From contig JASHNR010000008.1 of NCBI GenBank assembly GCA_030041535.1, positions 1 to 32,103 on the forward strand: a stretch of DNA of 32,103 bases. The letters run 5' to 3'. Positions 8,593-15,843 of this stretch are shown one piece after another. Each line of letters starts with the position of its first letter. Within the stretch, counting starts at the first letter, position 1. Origin of the DNA: Nitrosopumilaceae archaeon. Its GTDB lineage: Archaea > Thermoproteota > Nitrososphaeria > Nitrososphaerales > Nitrosopumilaceae. A model generated the notes under the pieces. It saw nothing but the letters and a program-made list of their open reading frames with translations, did not search any database and was not told the DNA's origin. Made by a program: the position numbers and the translations under genes.

Positions 8593-9501
8593 CTATAATT
8601 TTAGTTCAAGTGATTCACGAAGCTCCTTGCATCTGTTCCGTATTGTCATCTCGGTGGTAGAAGAGGAAGCCAGTACAATGGCCTTTTGAGACTTTGATTC
8701 GCCATTTATCTGACATGATATGTACAATGCAGCTGAAGCAAATCCGACAGGATCTTTTCCTGAAGAGATTCCAATTTTCTTTGCCCGTTCTAAAATATTA
8801 AGTGCCGTACGCTTTGTTCGTTCCCTCACATCTACCTTGCTTGCTATGAAGACAAGTGATTTTACAGGATCTGCAACTGGTAGCTGCAAGTCTAGCTCTT
8901 GAACGAGCTTTCTATAGCTCCTAGACAAAACTTTTCTATCAATATTGGCAAGATTGGCTATCTCCGACAAGGTATGAGGTATCTCATTTTTTCTGCACAC
9001 TGCGTAAAGCGAAGCTGCAAGTATTACAGACGTGGATCTGCCCCTGCAAAGATGATTTAGATGAGCTTTTCTGTAAACATATGCAGTCTCTTGGACCATC
9101 ATGTGGGATAATGCGAGTTTGTCTTTCAGCCTTTCAAGCTCTGAAAATGCCTGACGATAATTTCTGTCTTCAGATGGATTTACACTTGTTCTACTATCCC
9201 ACATACGAAGCCTTTCAATTTTATCTCTTGAATCAAGCGGGATTGGTTTTCCATAGGCGTCCTTGCCAGAATTGCCTATTACCGTGTTAAGCCCCATATC
9301 ATGCATGGCAAGAGATATTGGGCTTCCCACCCTTGATTGTGTTAGCGTGTCATCATAAGATCGCCATTCAGGTCCTGAATGCTCAAGGTTTTCTTCAAGC
9401 ACAAGACCGCAGTGTTGGCAGAATAATTCCCCTCTAGTTGAATCAATAATCATCTTTTGTTGTGCGCATCTTGGGCAGTTTTTTGAATACCATTCTTCCA
9501 T
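8593..9501 (-). CDS. tfb: Transcription initiation factor IIB (TFB)
   Basis: TFB recruits RNA polymerase to TBP-bound promoters. The N-terminal zinc ribbon has Cys9, Cys12, Cys28 and Cys31 (CPRC...CQHC). The B-reader/linker follows (EWRSYDDTLTQSRVG...). Two cyclin folds then begin near residues 100 and 200, including the conserved GRSTSVILAASLYAVCR and KDPVGFASAALYISC helices. Length (302 aa) is normal. It starts 1 nt after the stop of the DUF6659-like gene, so the two should be co-transcribed. Thaumarchaea often carry several tfb paralogues. Whether this is the housekeeping copy cannot be told from the window. Confidence 0.95.
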   Translation of the reverse strand: MEEWYSKNCPRCAQQKMIIDSTRGELFCQHCGLVLEENLEHSGPEWRSYDDTLTQSRVGSPISLAMHDMGLNTVIGNSGKDAYGKPIPLDSRDKIERLRMWDSRTSVNPSEDRNYRQAFSELERLKDKLALSHMMVQETAYVYRKAHLNHLCRGRSTSVILAASLYAVCRKNEIPHTLSEIANLANIDRKVLSRSYRKLVQELDLQLPVADPVKSLVFIASKVDVRERTKRTALNILERAKKIGISSGKDPVGFASAALYISCQINGESKSQKAIVLASSSTTEMTIRNRCKELRESLELKL

Positions 9502-9502
9502 T

Positions 9503-9880
9503 TTAGTTCACTTTACTTAGTATTTTTTCTCCAAGTTTGCATAGGTTAGATCCCAAGTCACAACTGACATAGAGCAGTTCTTTACCCAGAGAAAATATGA
9601 GTACTGCAATCTTTTCTCGCTTGATGATAACATAGTTTACTTTGCCTAGTTTTCCATCAAATTCACGGTGCATTCTGGTGATCAATGTGGCTTCGGTTAG
9701 CACAACTTCGCCATCATTTCTATCTATAATGGGTACAAGTCCACGCCTAGTCCTGGAAACTATTGGTTTTCCATTGTCTGTAATGACTACTACGAAACGT
9801 ATCTTTGGATCGAGTTTGATTACTCTGTCACATGTAGACTCGCAGGTTTCCATCATGAGTTGGTGATACATTTGCCCCAC
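9503..9880 (-). CDS. DUF6659-like small protein upstream of tfb
   Basis: This soluble protein of about 125 aa has no signal peptide or membrane segment. The order helix, RFVVVITDNGKPI strand pair, long helix with ITRMHREFD, GKVNYVIIKREK strand, LLYVSCD strand, C-terminal helix resembles a roadblock/longin-like alpha-beta fold. From memory it fits the archaeal DUF6659 family. The gene at 31397-31819 shows the same pattern and may be a distant paralogue. The nominal start is a GTG at 9880; an ATG at 9871 is equally possible. Tight coupling to tfb (1-nt gap) hints at a link with transcription, but no function is established. Confidence 0.6.
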   Translation of the reverse strand: MGQMYHQLMMETCESTCDRVIKLDPKIRFVVVITDNGKPIVSRTRRGLVPIIDRNDGEVVLTEATLITRMHREFDGKLGKVNYVIIKREKIAVLIFSLGKELLYVSCDLGSNLCKLGEKILSKVN

Positions 9881-10233
9881 ATTGGAAAGGTAAGAAAGGT
9901 AATGACCGATACATTGGATCTAGATATCGTGTTGTGCCTTGCCACATAATTGAGACAGTAGATAATTTATAATGATTTGCGATACTTTGTTAATGAACAT
10001 TGTTAGTTGAAAAGTTTCAAGCCAACAAGAGAAACTATCAGAAATATAGAATCTATGCCAGTTAAAAGCGGTAAAATCGATCGGTTGCCTTGGTCTACCT
10101 ACAGATGAAATGTTTCACAAGTATATGATCAAGCGTAGTTTTAATAAAATGAAGCTGTACTAACTGTAAATCCAATCTGTTGAAGATGTTATTGATCCAC
10201 AATTATTGATTTTCATACAATTACAACATTATT
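9881..10233. other. Intergenic stretch without a recognisable gene
   Basis: These 353 nt lie between the DUF6659-like/tfb unit and the end of the Met/His-repeat gene. The side near 9960-9970 is AT-rich (TAATTTATAATG) and may hold the promoter of the DUF6659-like/tfb unit, although this would leave a leader of about 80 nt. A 17-codon plus-strand ORF (about 10054-10107) has no support. I see no RNA gene or strong terminator. Confidence 0.4.
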
Positions 10234-11193
10234 TTATGGAGATAAAAGATGTCCCCAGCCTCTTGTAATAAACTTGGATATGTCACTTGAGCTTATGCAG
10301 GCCGGTCTTGAATCATATGAGTTCAAGACAAGGCCGTATCCCGAAGGACAAATGACATTATTTGGGGCAATCCCTGATCTTATTTGTTGTTCAGGTGATT
10401 GGGCGGATTGCGACATGGAGCCTGCAGTCATATTTCCATAAGAATTCATTCCATAATTACCAGTCATATTTCCATTAGAATTCATTCCGTAGCCACCGGT
10501 CATATTTCCGAATTGGCCATAATGATTATGATGCCTCGCGTAACCACCATAGCTTCCAAAAGACATGCATGGATTATGCATTCCAAAGCCACCGGTCATA
10601 TTTCCAAAGTGATGCATCATGTAGCCACCGGTCATATTTCCAAAGTGATGCATCATGTAGCCACCGGTCATATTTCCAAAGTGATGCATCATGTAGCCAC
10701 CGGTCATATTTCCAAAGTGATGCATCATGTAGCCACCGGTCATATTTCCATAAGAATTCATTCCGTAGCCACCGGTCATATTTCCGAATTGGCCATAATG
10801 ATTATGATGCCTCGCGTAACCACCATAGCTTCCAAAAGACATGCATGGATTATGCATTCCAAAGCCACCGGCCATGTTTCCATTAGAATTCATTCCATAA
10901 TTACCAGTCATATTTCCATTAGAATTCATTCCATAATTACCAGTCATATTTCCATTAGAATTCATTCCATAATTACCAGTCATATTTCCATTAGAATTCA
11001 TTCCATACGTTCCGGTATAATTTCCGGATGGTACTACTTGTCCAGCGTCACCTCCTGAAACGGTCAGATTCACACCTTGAGTGTAATTTTCTGGCATGGT
11101 CTGTGCAATGGATGGTTGCACCATGATAGCTTGTGAAGATAAAAAAACGAACAGCATAACAAATAGAATGGATCTCATTATCTCCACATCCAT
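10234..11193 (-). CDS. Exported Met/His/Asn-rich repeat protein, likely metal-binding
   Basis: A signal peptide (MRSILFVMLFVFLSSQAIMV... to about SIAQ) leads into a repeat domain made of 11-12-residue units: GNMTGNYGMNSN, GNMTGGYGMNSY, and four identical GNMTGGYMMHHF. A longer block with NPCMSFGSYGGYARHHNHYG occurs twice. Thirteen GNM[T/A] units give dozens of Met and His residues, as in copper-binding exported proteins. Nearly every unit has an N-M-T sequon, so N-glycosylation is possible. The C-terminus (CPSGYGLVL...PACIS...FITRGWG) is a two-Cys module I recall from other thaumarchaeal secreted proteins. The start is at 11193, or at ATG 11178 with GGAG just before it. It is last in the unit with the oxidase and ZIP genes (87-nt gap). 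Copper storage or delivery is my inference. Confidence 0.7.
   Translation of the reverse strand: MDVEIMRSILFVMLFVFLSSQAIMVQPSIAQTMPENYTQGVNLTVSGGDAGQVVPSGNYTGTYGMNSNGNMTGNYGMNSNGNMTGNYGMNSNGNMTGNYGMNSNGNMAGGFGMHNPCMSFGSYGGYARHHNHYGQFGNMTGGYGMNSYGNMTGGYMMHHFGNMTGGYMMHHFGNMTGGYMMHHFGNMTGGYMMHHFGNMTGGFGMHNPCMSFGSYGGYARHHNHYGQFGNMTGGYGMNSNGNMTGNYGMNSYGNMTAGSMSQSAQSPEQQIRSGIAPNNVICPSGYGLVLNSYDSRPACISSSDISKFITRGWGHLLSP
10430..11015 (-). repeat. 36-nt coding tandem repeats
   Basis: The repeat domain of the Met/His-rich protein is visible as DNA repeats. Four copies of a 36-nt unit (about 10593-10740) are identical or nearly so, each with GTGATGCATCATGTAGCCAC. Four or more copies of a second 36-nt unit built on TTCCATTAGAATTCATTCC lie at 10875-11010. 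Two copies of a longer block containing CCATAATGATTATGATGCCT occur near 10514 and 10790. The pattern fits repeat expansion plus a larger internal duplication. There are no spacers and an open frame runs through, so it is not a CRISPR array. Confidence 0.85.
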
Positions 11194-11280
11194 ATGAAAG
11201 GAAGATAAGTACAGGAATTATTTTCATTAGGTCTTTTGTGCAAAAAAGTTTAGCTTTTACAGGAAGGATGACATGAATAA

Positions 11281-12810
11281 TCATCCAACATTGATAGAAA
11301 ATTGAGCTGTATCTGAAACTGGCATGAAGTAAATTCCATCCACCTCTACCACCACATTGTAGGATCCTGCGTTTTGAAACTGGTATGGTACTGTAATAGA
11401 ACCTTCAGCAGCATGTAAAAGTGAGGTTGTAAATACTTGAGTTGTTCCTTGCATAATTGTAACTTTGTAATCAACATGCTCTTCAATTGAATTGGTTTGA
11501 TTGTCCATGAAAACAATATTGAGCTGAGTTGGTTGCCCCGTAGTTGGATTTTCAGGATTGGTTGATAATCCTATTTTTATATTTCCACTGCTTGATTGAT
11601 TGGTGCCCTGCGTTTCGTTATTCTTCTCAACAGTATACAGTGCCAGCATTCCACCTTCCATATGATCATACACATGACAATGGAAGAGCCAAGTGCCAAC
11701 ATTGTCAGGATACATATCTAGTACTTTCATACTCATAGGAAGAAGTTCTACCATGTCTGTTCTCTTATCGTCCATCAACAGCGTATTTCCATGCCAATGT
11801 GGTGAATGAATATCGCTTTCACCCCCCATGCCAGCTACATACCAACGTACATGTGTGTTCTCCTTCATAGTCAAGCCAGGAAGATTTCCATAGATGTATC
11901 CATTTATCGAATACTTCAAGTTGCTTTCCCAAAACATAGGATCAGTTGTGTTTGCCTGTGACATGTTTTCTCCCGTAAATGTCTGAAGATTATACGGAAA
12001 ATACGGGCTGTTAGTCTCATTAAATATTGTAAATAGCGTGACAAACTCTTGGTCTACTCCCTTGGGAGTTCCGTCAGGATTTGCTTCCCCGTGCCTTGTT
12101 ATTATTATTGGTCCCACAAGTCCAGCATTTGGATCTCCTATCTCATTAACATGAGAGTGATACATCCACAATATTGAACTTGGATCTTCAGGTCCTGGAC
12201 CTGCCCTCTCGGGAACATACCAAATGTATGTGAAGTTGCCTCCAGGAGGCACTGCATCGCCTGGTTTTTCAGAATCTGGAATTCCATCATTATATGGTGC
12301 GCCCTCTGAAGCTTTGTCATATAAAACTCCATGAGGATGCATGCTTACTGGAATGCGGCAATTGTTCTTGAATACTACCTGTATGGTATCACCAACTTCT
12401 GCATGAATCACGGGTCCCAATATGCCAAGATGTTCCCATTGTGCAGGCCTTGGTTGCAGTGTGGTAAAAGTACCATCAGTGTATCCCTGATAAAGACATT
12501 TTAGATATACACTGCCTATCCTGTCTTTTCCATTTTGGGTATAGAGAGCTGCATAGGGATCAGTTGCAAGAGGTTTTCCTGTGATCATGTTCATCCCTGA
12601 CGGAGCATAATTCCATTTTACTTCATTTGCAGCTATGTAATATGTACGAGTTACACCTTGAAACTGAGAAGGCGTAGCTACCTGTGTTACCATTGCAACT
12701 TGGTTAGAATTTGTACTTTGGTTTTCAGTAAAGTGATAAACAAGAACACCCGTCAACGCGGATGTCAATGCTATAATAATTCCAAACATTAGTGTGGTTC
12801 TAGATATCAT
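11281..12810 (-). CDS. Ceruloplasmin-like multicopper oxidase, likely ferroxidase or metal oxidase
   Basis: A membrane-anchored or exported oxidase of 509 aa that would couple substrate oxidation to reduction of O2 to water. One N-terminal hydrophobic helix (7-26) is followed by cupredoxin domain 1, with His158/His160 (HPHG) and His218/His220 (YHSH). Cupredoxin domain 2 has His335/338/340 (HSPHWHG) and HCHVYDHMEGGM, supplying His377, Cys378, His379, His383 and the axial Met388. All trinuclear and type-1 copper ligands are therefore present. YYIAANEVKWNYAP, NGKDRIGSVYLK and GILGPVIHAEVGD recall ceruloplasmin/hephaestin more than laccases. A C-terminal Ig-like domain of about 100 residues is extra. 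It starts 21 nt after the ZIP gene, in one unit. Substrate (Fe2+, Cu+, Mn2+ or organic) is not decided by sequence alone. Confidence 0.88.
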   Translation of the reverse strand: MISRTTLMFGIIIALTSALTGVLVYHFTENQSTNSNQVAMVTQVATPSQFQGVTRTYYIAANEVKWNYAPSGMNMITGKPLATDPYAALYTQNGKDRIGSVYLKCLYQGYTDGTFTTLQPRPAQWEHLGILGPVIHAEVGDTIQVVFKNNCRIPVSMHPHGVLYDKASEGAPYNDGIPDSEKPGDAVPPGGNFTYIWYVPERAGPGPEDPSSILWMYHSHVNEIGDPNAGLVGPIIITRHGEANPDGTPKGVDQEFVTLFTIFNETNSPYFPYNLQTFTGENMSQANTTDPMFWESNLKYSINGYIYGNLPGLTMKENTHVRWYVAGMGGESDIHSPHWHGNTLLMDDKRTDMVELLPMSMKVLDMYPDNVGTWLFHCHVYDHMEGGMLALYTVEKNNETQGTNQSSSGNIKIGLSTNPENPTTGQPTQLNIVFMDNQTNSIEEHVDYKVTIMQGTTQVFTTSLLHAAEGSITVPYQFQNAGSYNVVVEVDGIYFMPVSDTAQFSINVG

Positions 12811-12831
12811 AAAGTCAATTTCTTCCTAATT

Positions 12832-13647
12832 TCAAACTAGGTTTACAAGCCAGCCAATCACAAAGCCAACAAAGATTCCAATGTAGACAGCTCGTTGGTT
12901 TAAGATGTGTACTAGCTTATTACTTACTTCTTCAACTGTTTCTGAATCTTTAACCATAACCTCTGATACGGCATCTGGTTCTCTGAAGAGTATTCTGAAC
13001 ATTGGCAGTATGACGTACAGTATAGCACCTATCGCTATGCCATTAAATGCCACGTCAAGAACGTTTGAATTGTAAAAGTATCCCGCGCCTCCACCAACTA
13101 TTGTTGGAACTCCTCCTATTAGGAACATCAACAACAATGCACCCAATCTCTTATCCAATTTACCCGCAAGAGGTGCAGCTATTGGGAAACCCTCGGTTAA
13201 ATTCTGGATAGTGAAACCCACCAATATAACAAGCGTCGTACCTTCAAGTCCATACTGTACGCTTGCAGCGCCAAAGACTAACCCTTCAGTTAAATTCTGG
13301 AACCCCATCGCAATGGCAATTATCAGAGCCAGTTTGACAGGTGACAACCCCTTCTTTGATCTGTGCTCAAGGAAATATAATACAAGAAATCCACCAGCTA
13401 CTGCTGCGCCAAATATGCCATCAAAAAATGGCGATGTACCATATCCTGCTAATGAACCATTGGACAACATAGGAGCTACATCAGAGTATACATCTGACAT
13501 GAGAAAGACAAGAATACCAACTGCTATAGCGTTGAGAAACCTGATTTTTCGATCTCCCATTTTCTTGCGAAGAACAATTGGTAATGACAGATAGACGGAA
13601 AGGCCCATAATTGCAGAAAGCGCTAGTGTTACTATAAAGTCAACCAA
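12832..13647 (-). CDS. ZIP-family metal permease with His-to-Gln changes
   Basis: A permease of about 271 aa with around eight membrane segments that resembles ZIP (ZupT-like) divalent-metal transporters. The metal-site motifs normally read HNxPEG and HExPE. Here both read QNLTEG (GFQNLTEGLVFG and IQNLTEGFPIAAP). Glu is kept and the His replaced by Gln in both helices, so metal choice or transport may differ. I start at the TTG at 13647. GGGAG lies 9 nt upstream and the TTG is 1 nt after the TGA of the pentapeptide gene. The longer frame to 13716 would overlap that gene by 68 nt. Its place next to a ferroxidase-type oxidase fits oxidase-coupled metal uptake or export. Confidence 0.8.
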   Translation of the reverse strand: MVDFIVTLALSAIMGLSVYLSLPIVLRKKMGDRKIRFLNAIAVGILVFLMSDVYSDVAPMLSNGSLAGYGTSPFFDGIFGAAVAGGFLVLYFLEHRSKKGLSPVKLALIIAIAMGFQNLTEGLVFGAASVQYGLEGTTLVILVGFTIQNLTEGFPIAAPLAGKLDKRLGALLLMFLIGGVPTIVGGGAGYFYNSNVLDVAFNGIAIGAILYVILPMFRILFREPDAVSEVMVKDSETVEEVSNKLVHILNQRAVYIGIFVGFVIGWLVNLV

Positions 13648-13648
13648 T

Positions 13649-14524
13649 TCAATTTTCTCCCGGCACACAGACGGGGTTATTTTGGCAATTAAGGTGAGCG
13701 CCAGTAAGAATTGCACTGCCCAAGTCTACCCCCAGCAAATTATCACCATCAAAATTGGCATCAGTGAGGTTATCATAAGCAAATCCTGCATCTTCAAGAT
13801 TTGCACCTCTAAAGTCAGCGCCAGAAATATCAGAATTCATAAATATCATGTGAGTCAGATCCGCTCCTTTGAATACAAGACCGTGTGCAGTTGCATATCT
13901 TAATGAACTGTCATGAAGATTTGCATTGGTGAAATTTGCATATGTACTATTTACATAATTAAAGTCAGAAAATGGTGCATCAACGCCAACAAAGCTTGCA
14001 CCAGTAATATTTGCCTCTGGCATGTCAATGTTTGTCATTTCTGCTTTGTCAAAAACAGCATACTGAAGATGTGCCTCTGTTAAATCTCCTTTGAAGAGAT
14101 TTGTATTGGTGAAATTTGTGCCTTGAAGGTTTGCCCCTTCAAGATCGACTCGTTCTAGATCAACACCGCCATAGTTACATCCATTCCAGTCCACCAGTGG
14201 AAAGTTTTGGTCATTGCAATTTTTGGATTGCTGGACTGATTGCTCCAATAATGATTGTACTGCATTTTGAGGCTGTGAAACAGCAGTAGAGTTTTCTTGT
14301 GTTGTGATAGACGACAAAAGGCCATTTTGAACAAGTAGACGCATTCCTTGAAGATATTGATTATCGCTTATCTTTCCCTCAACCCATAGCTTTGCGTTAT
14401 CTTTTAACCACGACATGGAAATAATGCTATTGTCGTCAGCATATGCTAGATTTCTTGAAATCGATGATAATGCAATAACGGAAACTGTTGCTACAATTAA
14501 CATAACAAGTGTCGAATGTTTCAT
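13649..14524 (-). CDS. Exported pentapeptide-repeat protein with W-domain
   Basis: The protein (291 aa) has a signal peptide (to about LAYADD). A single W-domain follows (SWLKDNAKLWVEGKISDNQY...GLL), then a right-handed beta-helix of pentapeptide repeats (A[DN]LxG type: GVDLERVDLEGANLQGTNF ... ADLTHMIFMNSDISGADF). The end has two Cys (CQNNPVC). The ATG at 14524 is chosen over the upstream GTG (14533) because a shared promoter block lies exactly 21 nt upstream, the same spacing as for the gene starting at 17265. It leads the unit with ZIP, oxidase and Met/His-repeat genes. Pentapeptide helices usually act as binding scaffolds. Its role in this set is unknown. Confidence 0.82.
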   Translation of the reverse strand: MKHSTLVMLIVATVSVIALSSISRNLAYADDNSIISMSWLKDNAKLWVEGKISDNQYLQGMRLLVQNGLLSSITTQENSTAVSQPQNAVQSLLEQSVQQSKNCNDQNFPLVDWNGCNYGGVDLERVDLEGANLQGTNFTNTNLFKGDLTEAHLQYAVFDKAEMTNIDMPEANITGASFVGVDAPFSDFNYVNSTYANFTNANLHDSSLRYATAHGLVFKGADLTHMIFMNSDISGADFRGANLEDAGFAYDNLTDANFDGDNLLGVDLGSAILTGAHLNCQNNPVCVPGEN

Positions 14525-14537
14525 TAGGTGCACCTAA
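14524..14537. promoter_or_regulatory. 14-bp perfect palindrome at the start codon
   Basis: TTAGGTGCACCTAA is a perfect palindrome directly abutting the ATG of the pentapeptide gene. It lies downstream of the TATA-like region, where a repressor dimer would block transcription or initiation. The second promoter copy at 17286 lacks it, so any control through it would be private to this unit. Confidence 0.4.
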
Positions 14538-14544
14538 TTTGAAG

Positions 14545-14611
14545 AGATATTTAATTTGTCGATTAGAGACAATTTATGAAAACAAATATTGATTCCAACT
14601 ATATGGAATAT
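14545..14611 (-). promoter_or_regulatory. Shared promoter block, copy 1
   Basis: These 67 nt match 17286-17352 at 60 positions, including 25 identical bases in a row at the gene-proximal end. On the minus strand the proximal end holds an AT-rich TATA-like TTAAATAT (14547-14554) centred about 26 nt from the ATG, fitting a leaderless transcript. Just upstream, TTGTC and GACAA form an inverted repeat around GATTAGA, a candidate operator or activator site. Upstream of the gene it drives there is no other gene in 180 nt. Confidence 0.7.
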
Positions 14612-14710
14612 GTCTTGGTGTTTTAGTGTAGACAGATTTAGATCAAGATGAATATTTTATAAAATAACCAGTTACAGAATTGAGAATTAATATCTGAAAA
14701 TCAAATTATA

Positions 14711-15802
14711 TCACACGACACTATGTTTACAGAAAAATATCATGGTGAAAAAAAATGTTCCGGCCATGACAAGTAGCGGAAATGGGAATTCTGGAGTTGT
14801 TATTACAGGTGTTATGGATATATTACTGTAGCCTACAGGAAAATCCAAGCTTATGTGTTTGTATGTTTTGCCCGAAATTATTTCAGAAGAAGATACCTCT
14901 CGAAAAGGAGTAGCTCCATCTACAGTTGCACTTAAAGAATCAGATTTTAGATACGAGTCAGGTTCTGATGTTATCATCAATCCAACCCATCCACCCATTA
15001 CAAAATCTCCTCTTGCCCGAAAAGTGATGCTATGCGTAGATTGGTCATAGTTAACATCCTTTATCTTTCCATCAGATTGTATCTCAAAAGATATGTTTTG
15101 TCCATTTTCAGCCGGTAAAGAATAATTCTGGATTTCAGGTCCGCCCGGTATATAGCAGCTGTAATAGAAAACATCTTTTGAGACAGAATCAATTGGAACA
15201 AGTGTAAAGCTAGCAGAATCATTGGAGGAAATCTTCTGAATTAAGTCACTTTCAGTAACATCGAGTACCTTGGCATGCGCATCCATCGCTATGGCAAGAA
15301 CTTTGATGCCAAAGAAATCATTAGGAGAGGTGTTGTGTAAAAGACCAGTCATCGCATGTGTGGATGGATCCATATGCAATGAACTGTAATTAATTTGAAG
15401 CGAATCATACGGTTGTTGAAGCGTTGTTTGTGAAGATATCTTCATGTCAGTTAAAGTAAAATTTTCTGCTGTATCATTAGATAAATAAATCTTGAATGGC
15501 ATGGCCATGCCATGGCCTATTATTCCTACATATTGTGTATAGTAGGCTGACTGTAAATCAGACTTGCTAAAATAAATCTCTGATTCAATGTTGTCGTTAG
15601 GATCTGTATTCTGAATTTCTCCTATTATGTATTTTTTACCTTCATTATCTGTAATGACTTTGTCAAAATTAAACGAACCCAAAACCTGTTCTGCGTATAC
15701 ATGCGGAATAAGTATGAGACTAGAATAAAAAATTAAAGATAACGTCATGATACCCATAAGACCAATTTTTTCACATAAATTCCTAAATAATATACAAAAC
15801 AT
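14711..15802 (-). CDS. Secreted protein with PEF-CTERM-like tail
   Basis: A 363-aa exported protein of unknown function. An N-terminal hydrophobic segment (about residues 16-36) is followed by a beta-rich body, with phrases such as GEIQNTDPNDNIESEIYFSK and LHNTSPNDFFGIKVLA typical of repeated Ig-like domains. It ends in TPEFPFPLLVMAGTFFF...KHSVV, a PEF motif plus hydrophobic helix plus basic tail, as in archaeosortase-processed surface proteins. The ATG at 15802 lies about 28-35 nt from a TATA-like TCAAATACC, so I keep it; the ATG at 15757 would give a more standard signal peptide. It follows the NirK-like gene by 41 nt and probably shares its transcript. Confidence 0.7.
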   Translation of the reverse strand: MFCILFRNLCEKIGLMGIMTLSLIFYSSLILIPHVYAEQVLGSFNFDKVITDNEGKKYIIGEIQNTDPNDNIESEIYFSKSDLQSAYYTQYVGIIGHGMAMPFKIYLSNDTAENFTLTDMKISSQTTLQQPYDSLQINYSSLHMDPSTHAMTGLLHNTSPNDFFGIKVLAIAMDAHAKVLDVTESDLIQKISSNDSASFTLVPIDSVSKDVFYYSCYIPGGPEIQNYSLPAENGQNISFEIQSDGKIKDVNYDQSTHSITFRARGDFVMGGWVGLMITSEPDSYLKSDSLSATVDGATPFREVSSSEIISGKTYKHISLDFPVGYSNISITPVITTPEFPFPLLVMAGTFFFTMIFFCKHSVV

Positions 15803-15843
15803 GGTCTTGTAATTACAATTTGAAGAGATAGGTATTTGATCTT

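Noticed and set aside
10054-10107. 17-codon ORF in the 350-nt gap before the Met/His-repeat gene
   Set aside because: Too short, no ribosome site or promoter, composition not informative.
10593-10740. 36-nt direct repeats that could suggest a CRISPR array
   Set aside because: Units are contiguous with no unique spacers, and an open frame with signal peptide runs through them; they are coding repeats.
10399-11058. 219-codon plus-strand ORF (ISIRIHSIITSH-type repeats)
   Set aside because: It is the antisense of the Met/His-rich repeat gene; periodic DNA keeps the opposite frame open. No start signal or natural protein features.
11048-11284. 78-codon minus-strand ORF between the oxidase and the repeat gene
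   Set aside because: It overlaps the signal-peptide end of the repeat gene in another frame and has an unnatural composition.
13647-13716. 23-residue N-terminal extension of the ZIP permease
   Set aside because: It would overlap the pentapeptide gene by 68 nt; a GGGAG-preceded TTG right after that gene's stop fits better.
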